Assembly (NCBI GenBank): GCA_947165485.1
Contig: CAMVAP010000004.1
Span: 1-64,000, forward strand
Reading direction: 5' to 3'
Origin: an uncultured Prevotellaceae bacterium
Lineage (GTDB): Bacteria; Bacteroidota; Bacteroidia; Bacteroidales; Muribaculaceae
Length of the DNA: 64,000 nucleotides
The translations under genes were made by a program, and so were the position numbers. The notes under the pieces are model-generated. The model did not search any database and had not been told where the DNA came from. It saw only the letters and a program-made list of their open reading frames with translations. Each line of letters starts with the position of its first letter. The first letter of the stretch is position 1. Shown here piece after piece: positions 10,001-18,644 of the stretch.

Positions 10001-11212
10001 CTATGCATCTTCCTCAACGAGGGCACCCTTGAACTGCTTGGCCTCATCATGCACCTGCATGTTGTGCTCCTGGATGTAGCGGTTCGTCGTGCTCACGTCG
10101 CTGTGGCGAGCCTGGTCTCTGGCGACCACCACGCCCTCCTCGTTGGCCAGGTCACGAATTCCACTATCCTTCAAGGAATAGAACTGGTATTCGTCTCCCC
10201 AGCCCAGAGCTTCTCGCATCTTCTTCCATCTGCGGTTGTACTGGTCAGCGTTGCTGCGTTCAGCCGCAGGTCTGAAGTTCTTGCCGAACAAGAAGAAGGT
10301 TGCAGGCTTGGATAGCACACCAAGTTCGATCATCAGCTTGATGATGGTGTCGTTCAGTGCGACTTTGGCACTCTTCTTGTTCTTGCTGAAGTCCTCGCTC
10401 ACAAACACCGTCTTATCCTTTAGGCTGATGTCGCCCACTTTAAGGTAGGAGAGTTCCGTGGGACGTATAAATGTGAAGTACTCCATATAGCAGGCCAACA
10501 AGAAGAACTTGTCCTCTTTCTGAAGATGTCGTCGCATCTGCTGAAGCTTCGTGGGTGACAAATCCTTGCGGTGCTTCTTTTTCTCGTCCAGCGCCGGGAT
10601 GTGGTCAACGGGATTGGTTTCGATGTACTTGCGAGAAACGAGGAACTCTGCAAAGCTGTAGCACCAACCGCGATAGTTGTTCCTTGTGCGCTCGCTCACA
10701 CCTCGATCGAGGTAGAGCCAATCCAGATAGTCGTTGACAAACGCCCCGTCAAACTGATAGGCATACTTGATGGGAAGTACACATGAGGATAGATATTGGT
10801 TGAGGATGTTCACACGAGACTGGTAGGAATGCTTCGTTTTTGTCCTCGATTTCCGTTCGATATATTCCATGTACCGAGTAAGACAATCTGATAAAAATGT
10901 AAACCCACGGCTTTCTTGGGTATTTACCCATGGATTCCAACCGCTGCGTAATTTTTTCAATGTTATAGCGATTAGTTCAGCTGCATACTTGCGCCGTTCA
11001 CCAATTTTTTCGATGTTATCAATGTGATATTTCTTGCGCCTCATAGTCCCTGTCAAGGGATCGAGTGCAAAGAAATCTATAAACCATTTCTTTCCAGTAT
11101 GCAGCTTTGGATAGGTGAATCCAAGAAGTTCGGCTGCGCGATTTCTTTCTCTAAAAGACGACATTTTTTTAACATTTTTTGTCGGCTTTCTACCACTTCC
11201 AAAAAATGCCAA
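10001..11212 (-). CDS. Tyrosine recombinase/phage integrase
   Basis: 403 aa; SAM-like N-terminal core, catalytic-type motifs FIRPTELSYLKVGDI ... YSLKDSGIRDL ... ARHSDVSTTNRYI. Confidence 0.9.
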   Translation of the reverse strand: MAFFGSGRKPTKNVKKMSSFRERNRAAELLGFTYPKLHTGKKWFIDFFALDPLTGTMRRKKYHIDNIEKIGERRKYAAELIAITLKKLRSGWNPWVNTQESRGFTFLSDCLTRYMEYIERKSRTKTKHSYQSRVNILNQYLSSCVLPIKYAYQFDGAFVNDYLDWLYLDRGVSERTRNNYRGWCYSFAEFLVSRKYIETNPVDHIPALDEKKKHRKDLSPTKLQQMRRHLQKEDKFFLLACYMEYFTFIRPTELSYLKVGDISLKDKTVFVSEDFSKNKKSAKVALNDTIIKLMIELGVLSKPATFFLFGKNFRPAAERSNADQYNRRWKKMREALGWGDEYQFYSLKDSGIRDLANEEGVVVARDQARHSDVSTTNRYIQEHNMQVHDEAKQFKGALVEEDA

Positions 11213-11260
11213 AGTTATTAGTCCGTTTTTTACTGTCTATTCCGTGTCTATGGAATTTCA

Positions 11261-11303
11261 AAAAAATAGGGCTAACAATCTGATTTCAAGATTGTTAACC
11301 CTA
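11261..11303 (-). terminator. Rho-independent terminator downstream of tRNA-Ser
   Basis: Minus strand AGGGTTAACAATC..GATTGTTAGCCCT stem followed by ATTTTTTTG. Confidence 0.7.
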
Positions 11304-11309
11304 ATTATG

Positions 11310-11396
11310 CGGAGAGGACAAGATTCGAACTTGCGGTAGAGTTACCCCTACGGCAGTTTAGCAAACTGCTGGTTTCAGCCACTCACCCACCTCTCC
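11310..11396 (-). tRNA. tRNA-Ser(GCU)
   Basis: Acceptor stem GGAGAGG/CCTCTCC, anticodon loop TTGCTAA (GCT), long variable arm, T-loop GTTCGAATC. Confidence 0.93.
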
Positions 11397-11554
11397 GGTA
11401 GCTAGCTGAAAGTATTTTTTCATTAGCGAGTGCAAAGGTAGTGCTTTTTTTGATACCTGCAAGCGTTTTGGCCGAAAATTTTTCAAAAAAATATCTCCTT
11501 TGTTGGCGCACACCTTTTTTCTGGGTTTTTAAGTGCCACTATTACAATTTTTTG

Positions 11555-11562
11555 TATCTTTG
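11555..11562 (+). promoter_or_regulatory. Bacteroidetes -7 element TATCTTTG
   Basis: TAnnTTTG match 61 bp upstream of ATG 11623. Confidence 0.45.
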
Positions 11563-11622
11563 TGCCCCGTTAAGGCTGGGTAATCATTCCCGTAACTATT
11601 TTTTTATAAAAGTCAAATTATA

Positions 11623-12492
11623 ATGGCAGACATCACAATTGCGGGCATCATGCGCGCAGGGGCATATTCGCCCAATCACATTGGCAATGACACGGCCATC
11701 TTCAATCTGGTGGCAGAGCAGCTGCGCAAACGCGGTTGCCAGGTCAATGTTTACAGTGAGGAACAATTCAACAAGCAAGAGATAGAGGAACCTGTTGTGC
11801 TGGCCATGTGCCGTGAGCGCGAGAGCATTGCCAAGCTGCAACGTCTTGAGGACGAGGGCAAGCTGGTGATCAACTCGGGTTACGGCATTGAGAATTGCAC
11901 GCGTGAGCGCATGACGCGCATCTTGCTGGGTAATGGCATACCTTATCCCGAGAGCCTCATTGTGAATACCAACGAGAACATCAAGAGTCAGTTGAAGAAG
12001 GCTGGCTTCAAGTCCTGCTGGATCAAGCGTGGCGATTTCCATGCGATGCACAAGGAGGATGTGAGCTATGTGCGTCATCCCGAGGAGGCCCAGGAAGTGC
12101 TTCAGGAGTATTTCTACCGTGGCATCACCCGTGCTGTGATCAATGTGCATCTGGTGGGTGATCTTGTGAAGTTCTATGGAGTGAAAGGCTCGCAGTTCTT
12201 CTACTGGTTCTACCCCTTTGACGAGGGACACAGCAAGTATGGCTGGGAGGAAGTAAATGGCCACAGCCAGGGAATCGACATTGACCTCAAGGAGTTGAAG
12301 GACATCTGTTCGCGTGCAGCCGAGGAGTTGAACGTCGTCATCTATGGCGGTGACTGCATTGTGGATCCCGACGGCACCATTCGTATTATTGACTTTAACG
12401 ACTGGCCCAGCTTTGCTCCCTGTCGCAACGAGTCGGCGCCCCACATTGCCAAGGCTGTGCTCGCGCAGGCCAAGGCGCATCTGGGACTTTAA
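11623..12492 (+). CDS. ATP-grasp-like enzyme (inositol-lipid locus associated)
   Basis: 289 aa; C-terminal ATP-grasp-like GGDCIVDPDGTIRIIDFNDWPSF; operonic with a CDP-alcohol phosphatidyltransferase. Confidence 0.7.
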   Translation: MADITIAGIMRAGAYSPNHIGNDTAIFNLVAEQLRKRGCQVNVYSEEQFNKQEIEEPVVLAMCRERESIAKLQRLEDEGKLVINSGYGIENCTRERMTRILLGNGIPYPESLIVNTNENIKSQLKKAGFKSCWIKRGDFHAMHKEDVSYVRHPEEAQEVLQEYFYRGITRAVINVHLVGDLVKFYGVKGSQFFYWFYPFDEGHSKYGWEEVNGHSQGIDIDLKELKDICSRAAEELNVVIYGGDCIVDPDGTIRIIDFNDWPSFAPCRNESAPHIAKAVLAQAKAHLGL

Positions 12493-12521
12493 TCATCAAC
12501 CGAAGCAAAACCACACAATAC

Positions 12522-13475
12522 ATGACATTAAAAGAAGAATATCAGGCATCGCTCAAGTCGTCGGACACCGAGGAGTGGTTTGACCTGCATTTTCACCGCC
12601 CCCTGGGTTTCTTGTGGGCGAAGTTTTTCGCCAAGTTAGGGGTAAGCCCCAATGCTATCACTATCGCGAGCATCTTTATGGGTGTTGCTGGTGGCATCAT
12701 GCTCTATTTCCATCAGCCGCATTTGGCCTGGCTCAATTGGGTGGGTATGTTACTCATCACGTGGGCCGACACGTTTGACAGCGCCGATGGTCAGCTAGCA
12801 CGTCTCACCCAGCAGTATTCACGCATGGGCCGTATCCTGGATGGTGTGAGTGGCGATTTCTGGTTTGCTGCGATCAGTTTTGCACTGGTGTTTAGGGAAC
12901 TGGATTTCGGTGACAGCTTGTTGGGCAACTATTTCTATAATCATCAATGGCAGATTTGGGCACTGGCTATCGCTTCGGGGGTGAGCCACGCCTTGCAGGC
13001 TGCCATGGCCGACTATTACCGTCAGTTCCACCTGTTCTTCCTCAAGGGTCAGCAGGGCAGTGAGCTTGATAACTCCAAGAAGCTGAACGAGCAGTATCGC
13101 CAGCTGGAGTGGGGTGCCAATTTCTGGAGCAAAATGCCCTTGTTCTTCTATCGCTTGTACACGAGAAATCAGGAGAACTGGACGCCTCAGATGCAGCGCT
13201 TGCGTGCAGCGCTCGATGAGCGCTATGGCGAGGACGGGGTGCCCTCACAGGACTTCCGTGACTACTTCCGCCAGCTCAGCCTGCCCTTGATGAAGTACAC
13301 CAATATCCTCACCTTCAACACCCGCATCATTGCTTGCTTTATTGCGGTGATCATCGACATGCCGTGGCTCTACTTCGCCTTTGAGGTCGTGGTGTTGAAC
13401 TTGCTGTTGATATACATGGTGATGCGACACGAGGGTATCTGCAAGAAGGCTCTGGATTACCTCAAGCGGCAATAA
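12522..13475 (+). CDS. CDP-alcohol phosphatidyltransferase family protein (candidate phosphatidylinositol-phosphate synthase)
   Basis: DSADGQLARLTQQYSRMGRILDGVSGD motif (variant of DxxDGxxAR x8 GxxxDxxxD), membrane segments. Confidence 0.8.
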   Translation: MTLKEEYQASLKSSDTEEWFDLHFHRPLGFLWAKFFAKLGVSPNAITIASIFMGVAGGIMLYFHQPHLAWLNWVGMLLITWADTFDSADGQLARLTQQYSRMGRILDGVSGDFWFAAISFALVFRELDFGDSLLGNYFYNHQWQIWALAIASGVSHALQAAMADYYRQFHLFFLKGQQGSELDNSKKLNEQYRQLEWGANFWSKMPLFFYRLYTRNQENWTPQMQRLRAALDERYGEDGVPSQDFRDYFRQLSLPLMKYTNILTFNTRIIACFIAVIIDMPWLYFAFEVVVLNLLLIYMVMRHEGICKKALDYLKRQ

Positions 13476-13499
13476 GATTCACTAAATACCTTTAATTTC

Positions 13500-15821
13500 A
13501 TGAGCAAGAAACTTAATCTTTTCGGCTTGATGCTAGCAGCTCTGGTAAGCATTCAAGCCTCTTCTGCTATACCCAGTGGCTACTACACGGGCGCACAGGG
13601 TAAGGGTAACCAGGCGTTGAAAACGGCTCTGCACAAGATCATCAAGGGGCACACCAAGCGTTCCTACCAGAACCTGTGGACCGATTTCAAGACGACCGAC
13701 TGTAATGGTAACATCATTATCGACCGTTACTCCACAACACAGTTCACTTATGACACTAACCAGTGTGGAACTTATAGTGGAGTAGGGGATTGCTACAACC
13801 GTGAGCACTCGATTCCCAACAGCTGGTGGGGCGGTTCGTCTTCGGATACTGCCTACACCGACCTGCATCACATGTTCCCTGTGGACGGATGGGTGAATTC
13901 TGAGCGCGGTAACCACCCCTTCGGTGACTGTGCCAATGGATCGGCCAGGGGAACGGGTAAGCTGGGCTCCTGCACCTTCAGCGGCTACAGTGGAACCGTG
14001 TTTGAAGTCGCTGATGAGTATAAGGGCGACTTTGCTCGCGTATATTTCTATTTTGCAACCCGCTACATGATGCGCATGAGCGACTATACTAGCGGAACGG
14101 GTAGTGTGGTGTTCACATCTTCTTCCTATCTGGGCTTGACAACATGGGCCATTAACCAGCTGCTGGAATGGCATCGCAATGACCCCGTGAGCACATTGGA
14201 AACCAGGCGCAATGATGCCGTGTATGGCATTCAGCACAACCGCAACCCCTTTGTTGACTATCCCGAACTGGTCGAGTACATCTGGGGCAACAAGAAGGGT
14301 AGCACGTGGACACCTGGCGGCGTTACTCCCACGCCAACTCCTGTCTTGACCTCTCCCGCCAGCGGCTCGACGGTAGATGTGGGCACCAATACGGGCAGTG
14401 GCGTGACCAAGACTATTACAGTCAAGGGCAGCGACTTGACCAAGGCACTGACCGTGAGTGTTAGCGGCAATGGCTTTACGGTTAGCCCGACAAGCATTAC
14501 CGCGACCAATGCCAATAATGGAACAACAGTAACCGTGACCTATAACGGCACATCGGCCAATGCAACGGGAACGTTGACAATCACCAGCACCGAGCTGACA
14601 ACTACCACAGTCAACCTGACGGCCAGCTACAACGCTGGCGGTAGTGTGGAACCTGGTGATGAAATTGTCGAGACCTGGGAAGGTATTTCGACCTATCAAT
14701 CCTATGCGACGTCTTTTATCCAGGGTCATGCTTTCAAGTGGAACACGTCCGACGTGGGAATCTGGAATACTGATACTCACAAGAATGACACGCAAAGTGT
14801 GCGATTTGGCAAGACGTCATCTTCCTATATAGCTATGGCCGAGGATGTCGCCGACGGCGCTTGCAAAATTTCTTTCTATGCAGCCAACTGGAGCTCCAGT
14901 GAGGCCGCTCCCACGCTGCTTGTACAGTATAGTACCAACGGTGGTAGCACGTGGACCAATGTGGGCACATGTTCACCTAACGCAACCTGGCAGCAGTACA
15001 GCTTTGACTTGAATGTGACGGGCAATGTGCGTTTCAAGATTGCTCAGACCGCTGGTGCCCGCCTCAACATTGATGACATTGCCATTACGGCCAATAATAG
15101 CGCACCCGCACCCAACCCCACCATCACTATCAATGCTCTCGATATGATTGAGGCCGAGCAGGGTGGCGAATCCACAATTGTCAGTGGCGCAGTGACTGCC
15201 GACAATAATGATGAGAATATTACCCTCACAGTGACCGGTAACTTCCAGATCAGTTTGAACAGGATGTCCTGGTCCACAACGTTGACGCTTGACCCCATGG
15301 GCGAGGTGTTCTATGTGCGCATGGCCAATACAGCCGTGAGTGGTGAGTTTGAAGGGACTATTCAAGCCAAGACCAGCATGGTTACTGCCTATGCCGACGT
15401 TGAAGGCATCGTGAACGAGAAAGCCGTCCTCATGGGCGACGTGAATTGCGACGGATCTGTGACTATCGCCGATGTTACGGTATTGATTGATTATTTGTTG
15501 AGTGGTAGTGTCGTTGGCGCATTTGATGAAGTAGCAGCCGATCTGAATCAAGATGGAAGCATTACCATCAGCGATGTTACCCAAATGATCGATGTGCTGC
15601 TAAGTGGTGGTCAGGCATCCATGGCCGCACGTGCATGGAATGCGGTGCCTGCAACTGGCGGAATCCAAGTTGAGAATCCCACTGGCGAGGCTCTCGAAGT
15701 CTATAACCTCAATGGCGAGTGTATGGTGATCATCACCACTGGCGACGTTAAGGTGTATCTTCCCGCTGGCACCTATATCGTTTCGGGTGACTATACTTCC
15801 CGCAAGGTGGTTGTTAAGTAA
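13500..15821 (+). CDS. Secreted endonuclease I family nuclease with Ig-like/jelly-roll, dockerin-like and T9SS-like C-terminal domains
   Basis: Signal peptide; endonuclease I motif YNREHSIPNSWWGG...DLHHMFPVDGWVNSERGNHPFG; GDVNCDGSVTIADVTVLIDYLL ... DLNQDGSITISDVTQMIDVLL; C-terminal EVYNLNGE...GTYIVSG..SRKVVVK. Confidence 0.85.
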   Translation: MSKKLNLFGLMLAALVSIQASSAIPSGYYTGAQGKGNQALKTALHKIIKGHTKRSYQNLWTDFKTTDCNGNIIIDRYSTTQFTYDTNQCGTYSGVGDCYNREHSIPNSWWGGSSSDTAYTDLHHMFPVDGWVNSERGNHPFGDCANGSARGTGKLGSCTFSGYSGTVFEVADEYKGDFARVYFYFATRYMMRMSDYTSGTGSVVFTSSSYLGLTTWAINQLLEWHRNDPVSTLETRRNDAVYGIQHNRNPFVDYPELVEYIWGNKKGSTWTPGGVTPTPTPVLTSPASGSTVDVGTNTGSGVTKTITVKGSDLTKALTVSVSGNGFTVSPTSITATNANNGTTVTVTYNGTSANATGTLTITSTELTTTTVNLTASYNAGGSVEPGDEIVETWEGISTYQSYATSFIQGHAFKWNTSDVGIWNTDTHKNDTQSVRFGKTSSSYIAMAEDVADGACKISFYAANWSSSEAAPTLLVQYSTNGGSTWTNVGTCSPNATWQQYSFDLNVTGNVRFKIAQTAGARLNIDDIAITANNSAPAPNPTITINALDMIEAEQGGESTIVSGAVTADNNDENITLTVTGNFQISLNRMSWSTTLTLDPMGEVFYVRMANTAVSGEFEGTIQAKTSMVTAYADVEGIVNEKAVLMGDVNCDGSVTIADVTVLIDYLLSGSVVGAFDEVAADLNQDGSITISDVTQMIDVLLSGGQASMAARAWNAVPATGGIQVENPTGEALEVYNLNGECMVIITTGDVKVYLPAGTYIVSGDYTSRKVVVK

Positions 15822-15886
15822 CTTATCACTTGACTATTCAATCTTATCAGACAAGAACGCAAGGGCGTAACCCTACACAAAACATT

Positions 15887-15922
15887 GACCGCATGGCTTT
15901 CGGGCCATGCGGTCACTGTTTT
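15887..15922 (+). terminator. Rho-independent terminator
   Basis: GACCGCATGGC-TTTCGG-GCCATGCGGTC hairpin followed by ACTGTTTT. Confidence 0.75.
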
Positions 15923-15955
15923 AAATGATTGTGTTGTGGAAAAATTTCCTGATTG

Positions 15956-18403
15956 TTAGCTGTTGATGGGCTTCTCGCGGTCCTTGGGCGTGTCATCAAT
16001 GTAATAACCACCACTGTCACCACCGTAGCCGTAACCATAGCCGTAACCGTAGCCATAACCATAGCCCTTACCATAGCCGTAAGCGTAGGAGTAGTTATAG
16101 CGGGTCTTGCTCACCTTGATGTCGTTGATGAGAATGGTCAGGTTCTTAATCTTCTTCTCATCGGACAGGCGCTCAAGCTCATACATGAACTGCTGCTCAA
16201 CCCTACCGTCGCGAACGACATAGATCGTGAGGTCGGCAAACCGGTTAACCACAGCCGCATCGGCGATTAGGTTATAGGGAACGGTATCGAGGATCACATA
16301 GTCATATTCCTTCTTGAGCTGTTCAATCATCTTGTTCATGTTTTCACTCAACAGCAATGAGGTGGGGTTGGGAGGAATGGCACCAACACTGATGATGTCA
16401 AAGCCGTCATGAAGTGCGCCACGGTGAATTACCTTGTTCAAGTCGGTCTCTTTGCCCGACAAGTAGGCCGATGCGCCACGACCGTCTTGAACGCCCACAT
16501 ATTCCGAGAACTTACCTTTGCGCAAGTCAAGATCGACAACAATCACCTTCTTGTTGACAAAGGTGTAGGCAAGTGCCAAGTTAACCGCAACAAAGCTCTT
16601 TCCTTCACCAGACATCGTCGAGGTGAACTGGATCACCGTTCCCTCGCCATCGGGTTGATTCTTATTGGTGACAAAGTCAAGGTTGCTGCGCACAATGCGG
16701 AATGCCTCGTTCATGCGGTCATTGGATGTCTCGTTGACAACGATCTCGCCTGTGACATTGTTCTTCTTGGCCGGCAACTCGCCCAGGATGGGAATGTCAC
16801 ACACCTCTTCTACCTCGCGGCGGGTGTGGATGGTCTTGTCGAGCGAGAAGTACCAGAATACTGCATAGAGGATAAAGGCAGGAATCAACAAGCCGATCAC
16901 CAGTCCGGTCAGCACGATACGTGACAACGGAGCGGTGATGGGACCGTAGTTGGGGATGGCAGGCTCCATGACTTTGGCGTTGGGCTCGGTGATAGCCATC
17001 TGCAAGGCGTTCTCCTCACGCTTGTTGAGCAGGTAGAGGTAGAGCTGTTCCTTGATCTTCTGCTGACGGGTCACCTCGGTGATGGCTTTCTCGTGAGCGG
17101 GATTGGCTGCCATGCTGCTCTGGGCCTGGCTCTGGCGGCGCTGTGCCTGACCTTGTCGAGTGCGCAGTGTGCCCAGGTAATTGTCAAGACTCGCAAGGAT
17201 GGTCTTCTTCTGCTGGGCCAGTGATGTGCTCAACTCTTTCATGACAGGGTTCTCGGCACTGGATGTGGCCGAAATCTTCTGGTAATCCTGCATGGCCGTG
17301 TTGTACTGGGAAATCTGAGATGATATGCCCACATTACTCATGCCGTTATTGACGGGGATGAGGTCGCCAGGACCCATGCCTGCAATATAATTTCGTAACT
17401 GGTTGGACAAGTTGATCTCCAGACTTAAATCCTGGTTGTTGTCAATCTGTCGCATGTTATAAGATTCGCTACCCAGCATCAACGAGTTGGCCGAGTTGGC
17501 AGTCAGGATGGCCACTTCATTGTCCACGCCGCTAAGGTCCTTGGACAAGTCAGCCACACGTTCAGCGATAAAGGCTTCGGTGCTGCGTGCCACCTGGTTC
17601 ATGTCGTTGATACCTTCCTGGTTATAGGCGACAACCAGTGTATTCAGGACATCGGCAATCATCTCGGGATTTTCACCTCTGATGGCCAGGTTATACACGT
17701 CACTGTGTTGGCTGGCAGGCTCAACAACCATCTGTGAGCTCAATGACCTTGCCACCGACGACGGGTTGAGCACACGCACGATGATGTTGTAATCGATGTG
17801 AGAATCGTTAAATTCCTTGGTCTTGGTGATAGCAACAGGACCATAATCGGTATTCACCTTGTTGCCAAAGTGAGCCTTCTTCCACTGTCCTTCGTTGACC
17901 TTGAATTCAAAGCTGTCGGCACTCTTGGGAACAATAGTCAGGTTGAAGCCGCTAGTCACCTCCTTGAGGGGAGTCACTTGAACCGGGGTCTTCTTGTAAA
18001 TGTTCACATCGCGCAGGAACATGTGTCCATAGTACTGAACATTGAGGCCCAGCGAGTTCACAACAACCTCCATTACCCTTGACGATTTGAGCTTGAACTG
18101 CTCGTTAGGGATATAGGTTGCAGTGTTGAGTCCAAGGTCACTGAAGGTCATCGACGGTGTGCCTTGAGAACTGTCCTTGGACCTGATAAGGATTGACGAT
18201 TTGGCAATATAATACTGAGGTCGGGATTTACCGAAGAGGTATGACAAACTGGCGCAGACGATCATCGACAGGACAAACCAGTACCAGTTATAAGCACAAG
18301 CCATGAAAAGCCTATCCCACTTGATACCATTGCGCACGCGTTTCTTCTTCTTCTCCTGGGCCATCGCTTTTGCGACCAGGTCTTCTTGAATTATTTGTTG
18401 CAT
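15956..18403 (-). CDS. wzc-like: Wzc/GumC-CpsD-type polysaccharide co-polymerase with tyrosine kinase domain
   Basis: 815 aa; Walker A-like TSTMSGEGKSFVAVNLA, Walker A' VVDLDLRKGK, YDYVILDTVP; tyrosine-rich C-terminal tail (YGYGYGYGYG). Confidence 0.9.
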   Translation of the reverse strand: MQQIIQEDLVAKAMAQEKKKKRVRNGIKWDRLFMACAYNWYWFVLSMIVCASLSYLFGKSRPQYYIAKSSILIRSKDSSQGTPSMTFSDLGLNTATYIPNEQFKLKSSRVMEVVVNSLGLNVQYYGHMFLRDVNIYKKTPVQVTPLKEVTSGFNLTIVPKSADSFEFKVNEGQWKKAHFGNKVNTDYGPVAITKTKEFNDSHIDYNIIVRVLNPSSVARSLSSQMVVEPASQHSDVYNLAIRGENPEMIADVLNTLVVAYNQEGINDMNQVARSTEAFIAERVADLSKDLSGVDNEVAILTANSANSLMLGSESYNMRQIDNNQDLSLEINLSNQLRNYIAGMGPGDLIPVNNGMSNVGISSQISQYNTAMQDYQKISATSSAENPVMKELSTSLAQQKKTILASLDNYLGTLRTRQGQAQRRQSQAQSSMAANPAHEKAITEVTRQQKIKEQLYLYLLNKREENALQMAITEPNAKVMEPAIPNYGPITAPLSRIVLTGLVIGLLIPAFILYAVFWYFSLDKTIHTRREVEEVCDIPILGELPAKKNNVTGEIVVNETSNDRMNEAFRIVRSNLDFVTNKNQPDGEGTVIQFTSTMSGEGKSFVAVNLALAYTFVNKKVIVVDLDLRKGKFSEYVGVQDGRGASAYLSGKETDLNKVIHRGALHDGFDIISVGAIPPNPTSLLLSENMNKMIEQLKKEYDYVILDTVPYNLIADAAVVNRFADLTIYVVRDGRVEQQFMYELERLSDEKKIKNLTILINDIKVSKTRYNYSYAYGYGKGYGYGYGYGYGYGYGGDSGGYYIDDTPKDREKPINS

Positions 18404-18484
18404 GATAAACTAATTTTGTTCACATTTCATCTCTTGAATGGCAATAATCAACCAGTATAATTGTCGATACTGCATAATTCGCTG

Positions 18485-18492
18485 CAAAATTA
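18485..18492 (-). promoter_or_regulatory. Bacteroidetes -7 element (TAATTTTG on minus)
   Basis: CAAAATTA on + strand, 81 bp upstream of wzc-like start, CAA near -33 distance. Confidence 0.4.
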
Positions 18493-18583
18493 GTGTAATT
18501 AGATGGAATCAACAAGCGAAATTTTGATAAAAATATATTGTGGATAAATAAATGCCAGTTAAAAACTGTTGTGCACCGTGAAA

Positions 18584-18624
18584 CTAAAAAAGGGGTGAAT
18601 ACGTTTTACCGTATTCACCCCTTT
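18584..18624 (-). terminator. Rho-independent terminator after myo-inositol-phosphate synthase
   Basis: 15-bp perfect stem AAAGGGGTGAATACG/CGTATTCACCCCTTT, T-run on minus strand. Confidence 0.8.
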
Positions 18625-18644
18625 AATCGGTTGCTGGCGGGTGA

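Noticed and set aside
11261-11303. Inverted repeat next to tRNA considered as integrase attachment core
   Set aside because: Better explained as the tRNA-Ser transcription terminator (stem plus T-run on minus strand); att core more likely lies in the tRNA 3' end.
13533-14795. 420-aa minus-strand ORF opposite the endonuclease gene
   Set aside because: Antisense to a well-supported secreted nuclease with conserved catalytic motif.
16012-16090. Short tandem repeat considered as CRISPR-like array
   Set aside because: 6-bp degenerate repeat inside a coding frame encoding (YG)n of Wzc; no spacers.
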